From Lingula anatina (taxonomy: Eukaryota > Brachiopoda > Lingulata > Lingulida > Lingulidae), in assembly GCF_001039355.2 (NCBI RefSeq), contig NW_019775778.1, positions 15,318 to 79,317 on the forward strand: 64,000 bases of DNA, read 5' to 3'. Positions 45,401-58,500 of this stretch are shown here, piece by piece (position 1 is the stretch's first letter; each line of letters starts with the position of its first letter). The translations under genes and the position numbers were made by a program. The notes beneath the pieces are model-generated. The model was not told the origin of the DNA and searched no databases. It saw only the letters and a program-made list of their open reading frames with translations.

Positions 45401-48400
45401 GTGTTGTACAAATTTACCGTGGCTTTGGTTACAAATTTTGCAGTATTTGAATTTATTTATTATTATCTTTGCAAATTTGTATGAGAAATACAACCACCTC
45501 ATTATCAAATATCAATATTTCATTCAATACATAAAATCTGTCAAATGTTGACACTATCCTCTACAGTGTCTATAAACATAAGACTGAACCAATATTACGT
45601 ACATATTTGAGAAAAATACGAATATAATGTCACCTTCTCTTACCTAGTCCTTCCAAAGGATCTTGCAAGTTAAGATCTGCTATGTTCATTGAGTCAGGTG
45701 TGGACTCCCCTGAACTAAGACCACTGGTATATTTTCTGCTGGAATCCATTACTGCATCTGCTATCTGTAGATAAATAAAACCTCAAATGAAAAGCATGAC
45801 TGGATATAAAGATATTTGACTACTTTTGCAGTTCACATACACTTAAGGCAATGTAAAATCAATTATCCTTGCCTAAAATACTGTATTGCAGACATGCATT
45901 ATCTATCAAGAAAATAGATATTAGGTTGCCGTTAGCATGCGCACATGTGTTTTTTTAAATTCAGTATACACACGTTGTAGTTTTAATTCAGAGCGATTGT
46001 ACCCTAATTGTGAAAGTTAAGTCAAAGAAGTTAGTATCTGACCCAAATTAATAAGAATTTGCACTAAAGTACTTCATCTCCTATTATCTGAGGTAAACTT
46101 TGCTTTTGTACCTTATCAGCTAATATATCGTGTGCTCTTGGTGATGTTCTTGTTGAATGCCTCTCAACCCTTGGTGTCTGAGACTGGGGTCTTCTTGTGT
46201 TCACAATGGTCTAAAATGTAAAGTGCAAGGTCAACTAAACCCATCTCTCCACTCACTTCCCCCAAAATCTGTCAAAAGTATGCATAATAATTAAATCCAA
46301 TCTTCCCCCACCAACTCCAGCAATGAATTGTGCTAAAATGAAGCAAGATTGATTTCCATATTCTTATGTATTCTTCCATCCAAAAGTGTAAAAAATCCTA
46401 CCTTATCTCTTTGTTTTGACTTAAACCCTGGCTTTGACTTTGACACCTGCTCTGTCAATTTCTCCCTTGCTGACTCTCTAGTACTTCTACCTTCTTGTGT
46501 TGTTTCCATTTCTAATGTTTCAAACATGGTATTTACTCCATTTCTGCTGTCCATGACAAGTGGACTTGTGCCTAAACAGGAAAGGTGAATGTACATGCAA
46601 ACTGTAAATTCATTATCTGTGTTAAGAAAACATTGTACTATTCAAATATACTCATTCCTGTCTTATTAATAGTAAGTCGGTTATTTTGCCCTCATCTTGA
46701 GCAGGGGTACACAATCCATAGTGATAGCAGACTATCACTAAATCCTGGTGACCGTGTGGTACTTACACTTAATTTAAGATATGTCCTTGTCCAGAAACAT
46801 GCTAGCATAACAAAATTTCATCAAATGGTACAGACAGAAAAGTACCGATTTTTAAGCATTTTACAAACAATTTAGTAACTGATTTAATTAGCTAAAACAA
46901 AAATATGCAAGAATGACCCAAGGATACAACAGGAAAACATGACAAAGGTGTCTGAACTCAGCAAGCATGTACAGTATGAGTGTGATAGTAATGAGCTTAG
47001 GAAAGCAGGTACCTGCTAGAGTACCACGTGAGGCACCAGGAGTCCCAGGCGCCGATCTGATCCTGGTCCTCTGCTTGTTCCCCACACGCTCTACCTGAAC
47101 CACAGGAATTGGTAGATGGCTCATTGGTACACTGCAGATAAAGATATCCATATGATGTAAGGGCAAAGCTAAAACTTAAGTTACAATTACTATCAATTAA
47201 GTAAAATCATGTGCACAGGTAAATTCTCTGGCATCTGGAGGATGCTTATATTTGCCTGCAAACAGAAAACATGTCAAGCTTGGTGCAAACCTAATATCCA
47301 ATACTGTTTTTAAAAGTCGGGTAAATAAATGTCAAGATGGCAAAAATTCATTTTTTCAGTTAAAACAACATTCACTGAGGGAATTTATACACAAACACAA
47401 AGCCAACCTATCAGATTGGTAACTATCAATATCTTAGAACTAGGATTACCACACCAGAAACGTACTTATCTGCTCCATATGGCTGTCCCTTAATCCCAAG
47501 TTTTGGACCATAGAGGGGAGTACCTGCACCAAGAGAGGCCTGCTCTCTTCTCACAGTTTTCTCCACAGAATTCACAAGGCGTGACACTGCCTCCGGGGTG
47601 GACACTAAAATATGAGTTTTGGTGAAAAAGTTTCACTTCACTGACCATAACAGAATCAAAAACACATGAAAAATAAATTCTGTACATTGTAAACTTTGCT
47701 TGCAGAGATGACTAGACTGCAGAAATTGTTCTATAATGTTACCTTTATTAGGTGTCAGAGTAGTTGAGATATTTGGTGGGGTTCCCTCCGTCAAAGTGGA
47801 ATCTTCTTGAAATGAGATGGGTGGTGTGGGTGGAAGAAGTCCTAAACCAAGCGACTGAAAAGGCCAAAAACTTATTGTCACTCAATTTCTTTATTCCATT
47901 CTTTCTTTACAAATTGTTTTTAATACCTCATGTTCTAATCAAAACACACATAGACCCTATTTTACAATTTTCTTTTTTCATTTGAAGACTTTTAAAGTTG
48001 CTTACTGCAGTTCTGATCCCATGAGGCGTCCTTCCAGTTACAGGTTGCTGATCTAAGGAATACTTTAGTTGGTCTATAGATGCCTTGAGATTTGGAATCA
48101 TCTCCTTTGCCATCTTTGACCTTGAAACAACACAAAAAAGATCAATTTATATCATGTGTATGATAGAATAATATAAAATAGAAGATTTACATGCATTTTG
48201 TACAGATAAATATAGTAAGTTGAAAATAGGCAAAAAGACAAATGCACCCTACATTTTCCATCATATGACTACATCAGAAGTTGAAAAATAGGCAATTAAC
48301 AATTACCTCAGAGCCTGGGTATTAGACAGATACGCATGGTGTGTATGAACTTGAGTTGCTACTGTGGCTAAATGGTCCCCAAAATTAGGAACTCCAGCTG

Positions 48401-49921
48401 AAAAATTAAATTGTTAATCCTGTAGTAAACACCAACATAATGGATGTACCTCCCTGTTAAAACCATGTATGTCATATCCAAATTATAATTATTCAATTAC
48501 TTTTAATTTGAATTATTATCAAAAACATGCCTCAGCAAAACATTACCCAGCAAAATAAAGCCTTCACTGCATCCCTCTAAGCTCAACTTACCTGTGTGCA
48601 GTTTTTCAATGTAAAGATGCAGGGAAAGATTCCAAAGATGCACCAGACTGTAATGAAGTAATATAGATATCAATAGAATGTAGTTATCCGACTTCAGTGT
48701 ACAAAATCTGAACATTTGAAAAATAGCAAGAACATCAGTGTGAACAAGGCCATTTCAGAGAGTCTTTGTGTAGCTTCTGCTCTTCAAGATGTCCTTTCCT
48801 GACATTCGAGATATTTTCTTTGAACAGAGCAGAAAGGAAAATAAAGCACTAAAACTAGACAATGTAGGGCATTTAACACAGTGGTTACATAATAATAGCA
48901 AAATAATATCTCAATTGTGCACATACCTTAACAGATTCAGCTTCCCTCCTTTTAAAGTGTTATCAACATTTCTCTAAAAAAAGAAAATTAAAAATAAGTT
49001 AGATAAATATTGTGCAAATTAATTTTAGAGTACACTCTTGAAAGAGAAATCTTACACAACAGATTTTCAAAGATGTAAGTAGTTATGCTCCTCTTATTCA
49101 ATTAAATTTAACATGAACTTTATATTACTGTACACTAAAACCATTTTAAGAATTCCTTACCCTTTGCAATTCACTCTCACACTCTCGCAATAGTAAGTCA
49201 GGAATTTTGACATTAATTTCCCCTGCATCAATTTTATACTGGTCTAGTGTTCCATGAAGAATAGATTCTATAACCTCACATTCTTGTTCTTTTGAGCCAT
49301 TGAAGTCGTCCAGGATTTTCCATAATTCCCTCACCTATGCAGAAAGCAATTGCAGAACTTTTCTTAAGATAGTGTGCAATTCAATCATCAAACAGGGTCA
49401 TCCAATATCATGCCTATATTACACTGTACCATTTACATAAATTTAAGACTGCATTCCCAGAGATTTAGATCGATCCATCTGGATCGACCCAACTCCCTGG
49501 GGGTTCACTCTAAATTGCTGTCAGCCGAGCGCGCACGACAGTTCATTACCCCCTTACAGCTTTTAGTAGGTGGGACAGACATTTAAGCCAGTAAAGCTGA
49601 CAACAATCTAGTGAGACTCCCCAGGGGGATAGATCAATCTAAATATCTATGGGAATGGGGTCTAAGAAACACTCACCCATTGTGACACAAAACTTAATGA
49701 TGACAAGCAACACAACTTTTTACAAATATAGTTAACTGGGCTCAAGTTTACCTTCTGAACTTTCTGTGCTCTTTTTACTGACTGAACATCCAATGCTGGA
49801 TCGTGTATACCTGACCTTCGTTTTGGAACAGGGCTGGAAAAGAAGTATAACTAGGAGCTGAAAACTTCTTTAGGTATCTGTACATTTGCATCTATTGTTT
49901 GACTGAACGGAATCTTAAAGT

Positions 49922-49970
<49 letters not shown>

Positions 49971-52154
49971 TCATGATATTACCTTCCTCCTAGAGTAGTC
50001 CCCTTCTGTATTTCATCTCTGACTAGCCTTTCTTTGTCTCTGACAGCCTTGCTTAGGGTTCGATTATCTTTCACAAGTTCACTAAAACATAAAACAGTGC
50101 ATATAACTGGTTCAGTTCTACTTGGTCTTAGTTTATATCCAGAATATCATTATGCAATGCACTTAAATTTCAACTTCTACTTTACTTTTTTTTTTTTCAA
50201 AATTCACAATCACAAAATTGAAAATGTCAACAAAACAATGACACCACATCAATATCCTCTCAATGCAAGACTCATTAATACAACAGGTTCTTAAACACCT
50301 TCCACTACGTAATTACTTAAAAAAAACCCACACCTTGCATATTCTTTCCATTGCTGCTGTACTTGTACTGTATCCTCAACATGCTCTAGAAACCTCTTCC
50401 TGTGCCTGACTGCCCCACACTTAAGGCTCTCACTTATCACATGGTCTATGGCTAAGTTCTGGGGAGTAAGTACAGGGTGCTGCAGCATGTCCCTTGTTTT
50501 CAAACCTTTATCAAAGATGTGTTAAGAATTAAAACAAATTCATTATCATTAAATATAACAAAAACATGTTCACACAAGATTTCATTCTTAACACTTAGTA
50601 AGCATATTGGATAGATGCTGCAGGATTATTTTTTTCAAAAACAAAATTTCAAAGTATTGCTTTGACTAATTCAGAAAAATTTGTTTACAAATGACCATGT
50701 CATGACTATTCAGATCCATCATAGTCTCAGTTTATTTTTTCCAATGGCTTTTTAATGCATGTGGAAATATTCATAAGTCAATACTTTGATGGCTGACAGT
50801 CCATCTTGATCATGAGAATGAGACTACATACAGCTGTCATAGCTTTGTCTCTTGGTTAGTGCACCCCCAAACCCCAGCATTTGCCTTAACAGTATCATAT
50901 TAATGTCCAAATACTTCCAAGATACAGAGATAAAGTAACACTTATAATTGTGCCTATGATCTAATTATGCTCAAGAATCTATTTACTCATACTCTTGCAA
51001 ATCCATATTTCTGCAACCTTATGTCAAAGTATTTTCATGTAAAACACTTTACAACTTACCATGATCATTCTTAATTGTCCTCAGTATAACATATCTCGAA
51101 AAGTTAAACATCAGCTGATAAAAACGGTCACCTCCAGGTGACATGAATGTAGACGCCACTATCCTGGGTAAATGGGCATCCTTTTCTTCCTAAATGGAAA
51201 CAAATATTTCTATAAAAGCACCAGCAATATAATACTACATACAGCACAGAAATCAACAGATTATTACTGACATTGCTACAAACTTTTCGGATTCTTTATT
51301 TTGAAATTTGATAGCAAAAGTAGGGCAATTGAGGTGATAAATAATGAGAGGTTCTTACTACAGAAACCTTTTATCTGAAAACTTATGGCACAAATACAAA
51401 ACATCATAATAAACCTAAATGAGATGTGGGCAATTACCTTGGCAATCATTGTTAGCCAATTATTGCATGCTTTTCTAAATAGTTGTTCCACTTTCTTGTC
51501 TATCACTGGCCAACAGTCACTACAGAAAAATAAATATAAGTTGAATTTCATACAAGGAAAAAAAACATGATGCATTGTTCTTATTGACAAGGTTTATTTT
51601 TTCTTTTCAAAGATCATCCATGAGTGTGATATTCTTATTTTACTATAATGTCAAAACACGCACAGCTTGTATTAGTCAACACCTAACAGTATCATGTACA
51701 AACCTTACCGAAAAGTTTCTCTGCACAACACAGGATCCAACTTATTGAAAAGAAAGTACATAACCACCTCAAAGGCTTTCTTGTTTGGAAGTGCAAACAT
51801 ATCCCTGGAATGTAGTATATAGCACTGTACACATTTCAAGTCCTTATACAGCAATTAATTCCATTCCAACTTCACACTTTTACTTTTCTCAGTTTTTACC
51901 ACTTTCTATCATTTAATTTTTCATAATTATATGATACATGAAAGTCTATTTTGGACTACTAACTTTAAAACAATAAGTAAATATCAACATGCCTTGAACA
52001 CATACCTGTTAAAAGGAATTTTGTACTGTGATTCCATTGCCCCTGTATCGAATCCCAAGAGCAAAAGGTTAGTAAAAAAAACCTGTCTCATGTCAGTAGG
52101 GTCAAGTGACACCCCTAGTGGCCTCTTGGCCTCCAACTCCCAGCTATGTTCCAT
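42477..52154 (-). CDS. HAUS6: HAUS augmin-like complex subunit 6
   Basis: Twenty-two coding exons joined in phase give 1296 aa: 52006-52154, 51709-51804, 51438-51519, 51060-51189, 50334-50505, 49983-50081, 49752-49833, 49161-49334, 48927-48973, 48592-48647, 48307-48397, 48006-48120, 47743-47854, 47466-47604, 47013-47131, 46402-46571, 46112-46210, 45644-45764, 45125-45292, 43392-44912, 43054-43113, 42477-42565. The amino terminus has the HAUS6 fold signature: LLLLGFDTGAMESQYKIPF, MFALPNKKAFEVVMYFLFNK, DCWPVIDKK, STFMSPGGDRFYQLMFNFSR. HAUS6 is part of augmin, which brings gamma-tubulin to spindle microtubules for branching. The latter half is low-complexity and rich in Ser-Pro, as in the family; human HAUS6 is about 955 aa, so this one is long. 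The start ATG 52154 follows an in-frame leader in an exon beginning at 52184. Confidence 0.9.
43392..44912 (-). CDS. HAUS6: Giant disordered exon of HAUS6
   Basis: One 1521 bp exon holds about 39 percent of the HAUS6 protein. It is rich in Ser, Asp, Lys and Pro, with many Ser-Pro or Thr-Pro sites (for example ALSPVAK, KHSPTLLD, SRLPDSPDY, FTMPVSPHD) and no predicted fold. In vertebrates the corresponding tail is the regulatory, phosphorylated part that contacts NEDD1. A shorter tail-end motif RTDRFEDIL follows in the exon at 43054-43113, and the protein ends VGNLLDF. Confidence 0.88.
49452..49657. mobile_element. 206 bp MITE in a HAUS6 intron
   Basis: Imperfect inverted ends CATTCCCAGAGATTTAGATC / GATCAATCTAAATATCTATG with GGGAATG. 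The interior contains AGCCGAGCGCGCAC and GTAGGTGGGACAGAC. A sister copy sits in an NCBP1 intron at 62095-62305. Confidence 0.75.
49925..49968. repeat. Poly-A run of about 44 bp
   Basis: An uninterrupted A tract in a HAUS6 intron, a likely place for sequencing or replication slippage. Confidence 0.95.
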
Positions 52155-53073
52155 ACTTAATAGTGCTTTTTTAAACAAATTCACCTGAAAAAAAATAATA
52201 AAATAAAATGAGTGGCTGTTTAGTGCACATTTACTTAGTGCTATTTGGAGATAATACTCATGTGCTGCCTTAATGAAGCTTATATTCACTAAAAATGTGT
52301 ATAGATCTCACACACCTGCCTCTGGAAAATTGCTCGAAAAGACCAAAAATTCAATGTTTTCATATACTGAATGTAAAGGCAACAGAAATATGCAAGTATC
52401 AACATACCTGATCTCACACCACTTCGAGAAATGTTAGATCATGAAAATATTACCTAAGAAACACTATGCAAGTCAACATTCTGGACCTGTAGTACGGAAG
52501 AATAAAGACACTGCCACATTTTATCAGTCCTCAAAATTGGATGTCACTAAATACCCAAATTACTCAAAATGACACCTAAATGATATTCTTAACATTTTTT
52601 TCCACCACAAATTACATGTCTTAAACTCAACACAATGTTTCTCTGCCAATCAAGAAGTGGGCAGCCATCTAAATTGTGCACTTCTGTCATAACTGAGGAG
52701 CTGCAAAATATTTCCATTTACAGATTAAGATTACTTTAGTTCAAGATTAATGTAATTTGGGGTGAAGGATTATTTTGATGTTTAAAGCCATTTTGTGTCA
52801 TTTCGGTATTTTGTGACACCCCTGGGCCCTCCAGTCAATTTTCTGAGACATTTGAACACATTATTTTGTTAAACCATAGTCTAATCAGTGTGCGTGAATG
52901 CACGCACCAGTGCACCTGTAAACGTGTGTTCGTTTTATGTTTGTGAGGTTTGTGTTGAATACACGTCAAGAGTGAAACAGAGTATTTGAAATAGAAACAG
53001 CGCATGAAATCCAAGTATGTAACATTTAATTTATGTGCGAGTATCCTCATAAATTACCATCATCTTTGCTTAC

Positions 53074-53357
53074 CTGCTTTGTGTATTTTTGGTATATCAA
53101 TTTAACGTGCCATTATTTCAAAGACAAACTTCCAACAGGCGGTCGCCATATTGAAATAGACCGCCAACCAAAGAGCCCGTATGTAAAAGTTAGCTTCGAT
53201 GTTACGTTCTGCACTTTAAGTAAAGAAAAAAATTCATTTGCTTGCTAAAATAAAATTGTGTTATTTTAAAATTTAAACAGTAAAGAAAAACTATAAAATT
53301 CATGAAGACTGTTTTTTTTCTATAAAAGTAAGGCAGCAGTTAATTTATGTAACCAAC
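53074..53357. promoter_or_regulatory. Shared promoter region of HAUS6 and SDHAF4
   Basis: HAUS6 (minus) and SDHAF4 (plus) start back to back. A minus-strand donor CAAAGCAG|GTAAGC at 53074/53073 could end the HAUS6 leader exon that joins the acceptor before 52184. The SDHAF4 ATG is at 53358. Between them at 53139-53165 is an inverted repeat GGCGGTC..GACCGCC enclosing GCCATATTG, a YY1-like site, and a second ATGGCC-type YY1 word overlaps the SDHAF4 start. There is no TATA box. The roughly 280 bp gap fits a bidirectional housekeeping promoter. Confidence 0.5.
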
Positions 53358-54440
53358 ATGGCCACAGTTAGTAGACGATTTTTGTTGAAGGTTATAAATT
53401 TTCGACAGTTTGTGCCAGGTATGTGTAGCGTTTCTCTTACTTTTGTTATGATAATTACGTTTAACTGACCAGAAACATGTCTCCTAAATGCCTTCACAGT
53501 AGTCTCTGCTTATAATTTTATGTGTAGTAATAAAAAGGGATGTGCATTTCCATTATGCTTATTTGATAGAAAAACACCCAGCAGACTTGCTGAGAAAAAA
53601 AAAATAGTGGGGTTTTGAAACCATGTCTGTATTGCTGTGTTGACTGTGTAACCGTGTTGTTACAATAATGCATACGTGACATACATGCCACAAGTAATAG
53701 TCGGTTTTACGGGTCCCTATTCAATTGTTAATCCCGATAGAAGAGATGCCAGCGCAATCTGTCTATCTATCGGGAAGTGGCCTTTGGTAGAGTACCTGTA
53801 ATAACTCATTAAAAACGTCATTAAAAACGTATTAAAGACATACTAATTATATTCCATGTCAATAGAAAGGTTTGTAGAGTCTAACGATACCAAAGTTATG
53901 AAAATCGGGCCAAATTGGTCGAGTTATTAACAATTAAATAGGGACCCGTAAAACCGACTATTACGGTAAGTACCTACTATACTGGTACCACTAGAGTGTA
54001 CCTAGTATGTTCGAAAAATGAAGCAAACAGTTTACATGATTTTAGGTGGTGACGCAAATTTGAAAAATATTTAATAAAGATCTATAGTCCAATATAAAAA
54101 TTAAATCTGTTTATCATTCTTAGGATTGAGAACACATTACACAGCCAGATCCATATCAACCTCAACATGTAGACCATCAAATGAACAAGGAAGTTCTGGA
54201 CAAGAGAATAAACCAAAGAAAAGTGATCTGAAGAAAGCAAATACACCAACTGGAAGATTAGATGACAGAGTAGTACTGGAAAGAGAAGAACACAACCCAG
54301 CTCCTTACAGCGAGGAAAAAGCTTATGATCCATGGCCAAATGATACGAACCCTTATACAGGAGAGAAAGGGGGACCCAAAGGTCCAGAACCTACTAGATA
54401 TGGTGACTGGGAAAGAAAAGGAAGGTGTATAGATTTCTAA
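53358..54440 (+). CDS. SDHAF4: Succinate dehydrogenase assembly factor 4
   Basis: Two exons, 53358-53418 and 54124-54440, give 125 aa. The start MATVSRRFLLKVINFRQF is a basic, amphipathic mitochondrial targeting sequence. The carboxy terminus is the highly conserved family hallmark: EKGGPKGPEPTRYGDWERKG and RCIDF at the stop. SDHAF4 binds flavinated SDHA in the mitochondrial matrix and hands it on to SDHB during assembly of respiratory complex II. The human protein is 108 aa; the extra length is in the Lys/Ser-rich linker. The single intron (53419-54123) carries a 270 bp MITE. Confidence 0.96.
53694..53964. mobile_element. 271 bp MITE in the SDHAF4 intron
   Basis: Long inverted ends, about 35 bp: GTAATAGTCGGTTTTACGGG and CCCGTAAAACCGACTATTAC, continuing through GTCCCTATT and AATTGTTAA. 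With TA at both inner borders it fits a TA-target (Tc1/mariner-type) MITE. It is non-coding. Confidence 0.8.
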
Positions 54441-54748
54441 AACCAGACTTATGGAATGTAAAAGACTTAAAATTGTTGGATTGTGACAGTTTCACAAACG
54501 TACTAGCTTCATTTTGAAGGTCTTTTACAATACAAAATATGTACATTTGATAGACGAGGATAATTGTAACCCATTTACTTGAATGTATATATATCAAGTT
54601 GCAAGCTGAGAAGTGAATGGCATTTCATTGACTAAGCACAGATCATGTTGAGTTGCATGCAAATAAGTAAGAAATATTGGCAAAGTAAATTTGGTGACCA
54701 ATTAATTCATGTTTGTAATATATTTATTAAACAAAAATCTTAACTCAA

Positions 54749-54754
54749 AATAAA
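54749..54754 (+). other. SDHAF4 polyadenylation signal
   Basis: AATAAA about 310 bp after the SDHAF4 stop. The NCBP1 3' end converges on it from the right. Confidence 0.6.
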
Positions 54755-55520
54755 AGTCATATGTTGTTATTTATTGTTGTCTTTTTAAGTGCCATGATAG
54801 TTCCAATACCTCCAAACAAGAAGTCTTGATTTACAAACCTTCAGTGCAGAAGCCCCAATTTGCATTTATTTGCAATGTGGAATGCTGCCTTTGTGCTGTA
54901 AATTTCATTTACCATATTAGTGATATTTGAACATAAAAACTTTCCTTGGCTTTGCTGTAAATACACATATATACACCTTAAAAAGACCAGTTTGGACTGA
55001 TTGCATATAAAGTTTGATCAGTTTGTCTTAAACTTTTTTAAAATTGTTTTGGACAGCATGCCAGTTGTACAGTCAGAAGGGGAACATTATCAAATGGTCA
55101 TCTACGGATTTGGTGAGGCAAACTAATTGCAATGCTAGATGTGTAACAGTGTTTACTACAGCAAAAATTTCACTACAAAACTATTTAAAAAGAAATCTCA
55201 CTTTTACTACATTTTTACATGTTTACTAATGTTTTTTACAACTTTCTGAGGAAATATTTTTACTCCTGCTGTTCTTAAATGTTATTCTTCCTTTCTCTTG
55301 AGTTCTGCTCTCATGGTAAAAGTCAACATTTTGGTCTGAAAGACCTTTTGCCCTTTCCTTTTTCTGGATTTCTCAGACCAAGTTTGCGGGCAACTCCTGA
55401 TGAAGACTGAAGGACTCCTGCACGTGTGTTTGGGTCTCACACTGTACTTGGACCCTATCCCCTATGAGTCCATTTCAAAATGGCAATGCTTCAACCCTAT
55501 TCATTTAAATGTCAAACCCT

Positions 55521-58500
55521 TCATGACCTTAAGGCACAGAAATGTTGAAACACCTCCAGAATGTGAAGATCAATGTCACTTGTAAACAGCAGATTTTCCA
55601 GAGTGTTGATGTACTTGTACACTTGCTCATGGTGCTGTAAAAATTACACATTACACATGTTACACTCCAGTTTTTGGCTCTAAAAATCTTTTTTAGAATG
55701 ATATCCAGTGCCAGATTAACATTTATTGTCTGAAACATTGGTTCCTTTAGGCTTATATTAACATAGTAGATTCTGAATAACATAAATTAAAGAAGACATT
55801 TAAATCCTGTTAAATAAGTTAACTATGATTATGACAATCATGTGAATACTCAAAACAACCATCAGCAGCAAATGAGCTCTTACCAAGAGGAAAATTTGTT
55901 GAAGCCTTTCTATTACCCATTTATACCAAGGTGTGTTGTAATCCCGACCTTCAGCTTCACACCGTGCCAAATGTTCTGTCAAAATCATGATGAACCTCTG
56001 CAAAATAATTTGAGCTATCACTTGCAAAATTAGATTTTCCAAATACAAGAAACCAAAAATTGGCAGGACCTTTTTCTAAAGTATTTACATTTATTATAAA
56101 GTTTAAGGAGCAATTTATCAAAGGCGAATAAAAAATACATTAACCACCACAGAAAAATTTGATGAAGGATTTACCTGGAAAATGATTAGAAAGAGATTCT
56201 TCTGTTCACTTTGGGCAGATTCCAGTTTTTCCTCCATTCTTTCAATCATCTCTTCTGTAGGGACATCATCGTCTTTGGAGTCTATATCCATTCCATCTCT
56301 TGCCTGAAATAAAGAGAGAAATATTAATAATAAATAATTAGGAAAATATGTCTCAACATTTCTTGCACTAATATGATTTCATTTTTTATTTCAAAATACA
56401 ATAATTAAACCTACAGAAAGAAATACATCTAGTTATCTATTGACTATAACCCCAAAAATATAATGTTCATATGTAACAAGAACAAAATAATCCATGCCAC
56501 ACATGCTAGTTATCACAACGGCATATGACATTTACAGAACATTAGTTTAGCTATTCCTATTCAATAGAACAATTTTCAAGAAGGTAAATTTTAAGACATA
56601 CCCTTCTCTCAGCTGCCTCAAGTTTGTCTTTGGCTTCTTCCACTTCTTTTTGCAACTTGGCAACATGTTTGTTCATCTTGCGGATGGTGGAATGGAGTAT
56701 CTCCCACACAAAAAAGCTACACGAAATAGATAATAATTCCCTACAGTTGAATTTTGAGAGTAATTATACCTAGTAGAAAGGTCTATTAGAAATTGTGATC
56801 AATACATAAATCCTAAGTATTATCTTAATTTTCTGTCAATATATCCACATTCTTATGTATATCAGTGTCACAAGGCACATTTAACCTGAAATCTCCAAAT
56901 GTCCTTTCTCATCATTTTGTCTAAGTATTATCACCAATTATCAAATAGGACAAAAAAGGGACATTAAAAAACTGCTACTCAAATTCACTTCAGTAAGATC
57001 AATCTCAACTAATACCTTGTGAAGTGGAGAGTCATCACTGAAGAAAACAGCCAGTTAGCTACTGCAGAACATTCAATAATCTGGGTTTTCAGCATTTTAT
57101 CAATAAGAACACACATCATCTGAAAGAAATTGGGCAATGGCAATGTTAACTATAATAAGAAATGTCTATTTGACCAAGGGCATACAGCTCTGAACTTATC
57201 ACCTCAGACATTTCTGTACATTAAGTAACTTACATAACTGATTGCATATAACCTGAAACTGCTCAGATTTCATTTGTCTTCTTACACTTTTTCTTTCTTT
57301 TTTTTTTCTTTCTTTTTCGAAATAAATCAAAGTTATATGATTTCACCTGTTGGTGTGTTCCCCAGACTTCATGCACACTCCTTAAAATGCAAATTTGTGC
57401 ATCTTCTGTTTCTGCCAAGGTTTTGAACACATAATGGAACCTAGAGAAAAAACATTTTAATTCGACATTAATTTTTTGTAGGATTGACTTAATACTAAAT
57501 TATGAGGAGTCAACAACTTTAATCACCAAAAGTGCATAGTTTGAGTGGTATATAGTGTCTTCAAAGATTTTAATTATTTTCAACTAATCACAAGTTGGAT
57601 GAAGTAATAAAAAAAGCCTAAAATCTACTTACTTGGCAATAGCTGCAAAAGAATGACTGAATGACTTGCTTCCCAAGAATAACAGAGTTGACACAAATAC
57701 ATCAATTTTTAACGGGTTGTAAGCTGGGTCACCTGTAACAAATGTTACAATACTGAAATCATGTTGAACAATTACAATAATTCTTCCACCTCTACTGTTA
57801 TGCAAGAAAGCCACAAGTTCAGGATGAGAATGAGCACTTATACAAAATATACCTTAAAACTCCTTACCTTCTTCATCTGACAGTGGATTAGGCAAATCCT
57901 TCAGGATCATTGCTGCTTCCTCTGGGGTACACTTACTCTTGATTGATGACAAAAGCTTATAGGCTGTTATGGTGCCTGGTAAGGAGCCTAAAGTAGAAAA
58001 TAGAATATGCAGAAAAATACAGCCTTAGGCAAGGATGATGTATATACAAGAGTGGCAGCTTTCTAATAGGACATAGGAGCCATACAGGCTCTAAACATAA
58101 CCTGTCATTAAAGGCAGCTGTTAAAATCATATGGACTTCATCTAAACAGTAATAAGAGCATGCAATGGTGAATTTTTCTGTCTATTGTTTGTTAAAAGAA
58201 TTATTGTGGTATGTTTTTCTAAAATAAGTATTTCATTTTACTTTTTTAACTTCAAAAATTAACAACGCAAACACTAAAACAAAAATTGTACTGACACCCA
58301 CACATCCTACCATTAAGTCCATTACAAATTTACACTCTCCTAATTTTCAAGATTAATTTAATGCTATGTATACTTTAAATAGTGATGCAATTTTATCTTC
58401 ACAAAATATTTCATTCCTTTGAAAGTAAACCAATTGTAAATGCTTGTTATTTTATCTTATTTTATATATTTTTTCTAAAAATATTGTGGTACATACCAGC

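Noticed and set aside
54126-54440. SDHAF4 read as a single-exon gene from an internal ATG
   Set aside because: The ATG at 54126 belongs to another frame; the conserved ending needs the frame entered from the exon at 53358-53418, which also supplies the mitochondrial targeting sequence.
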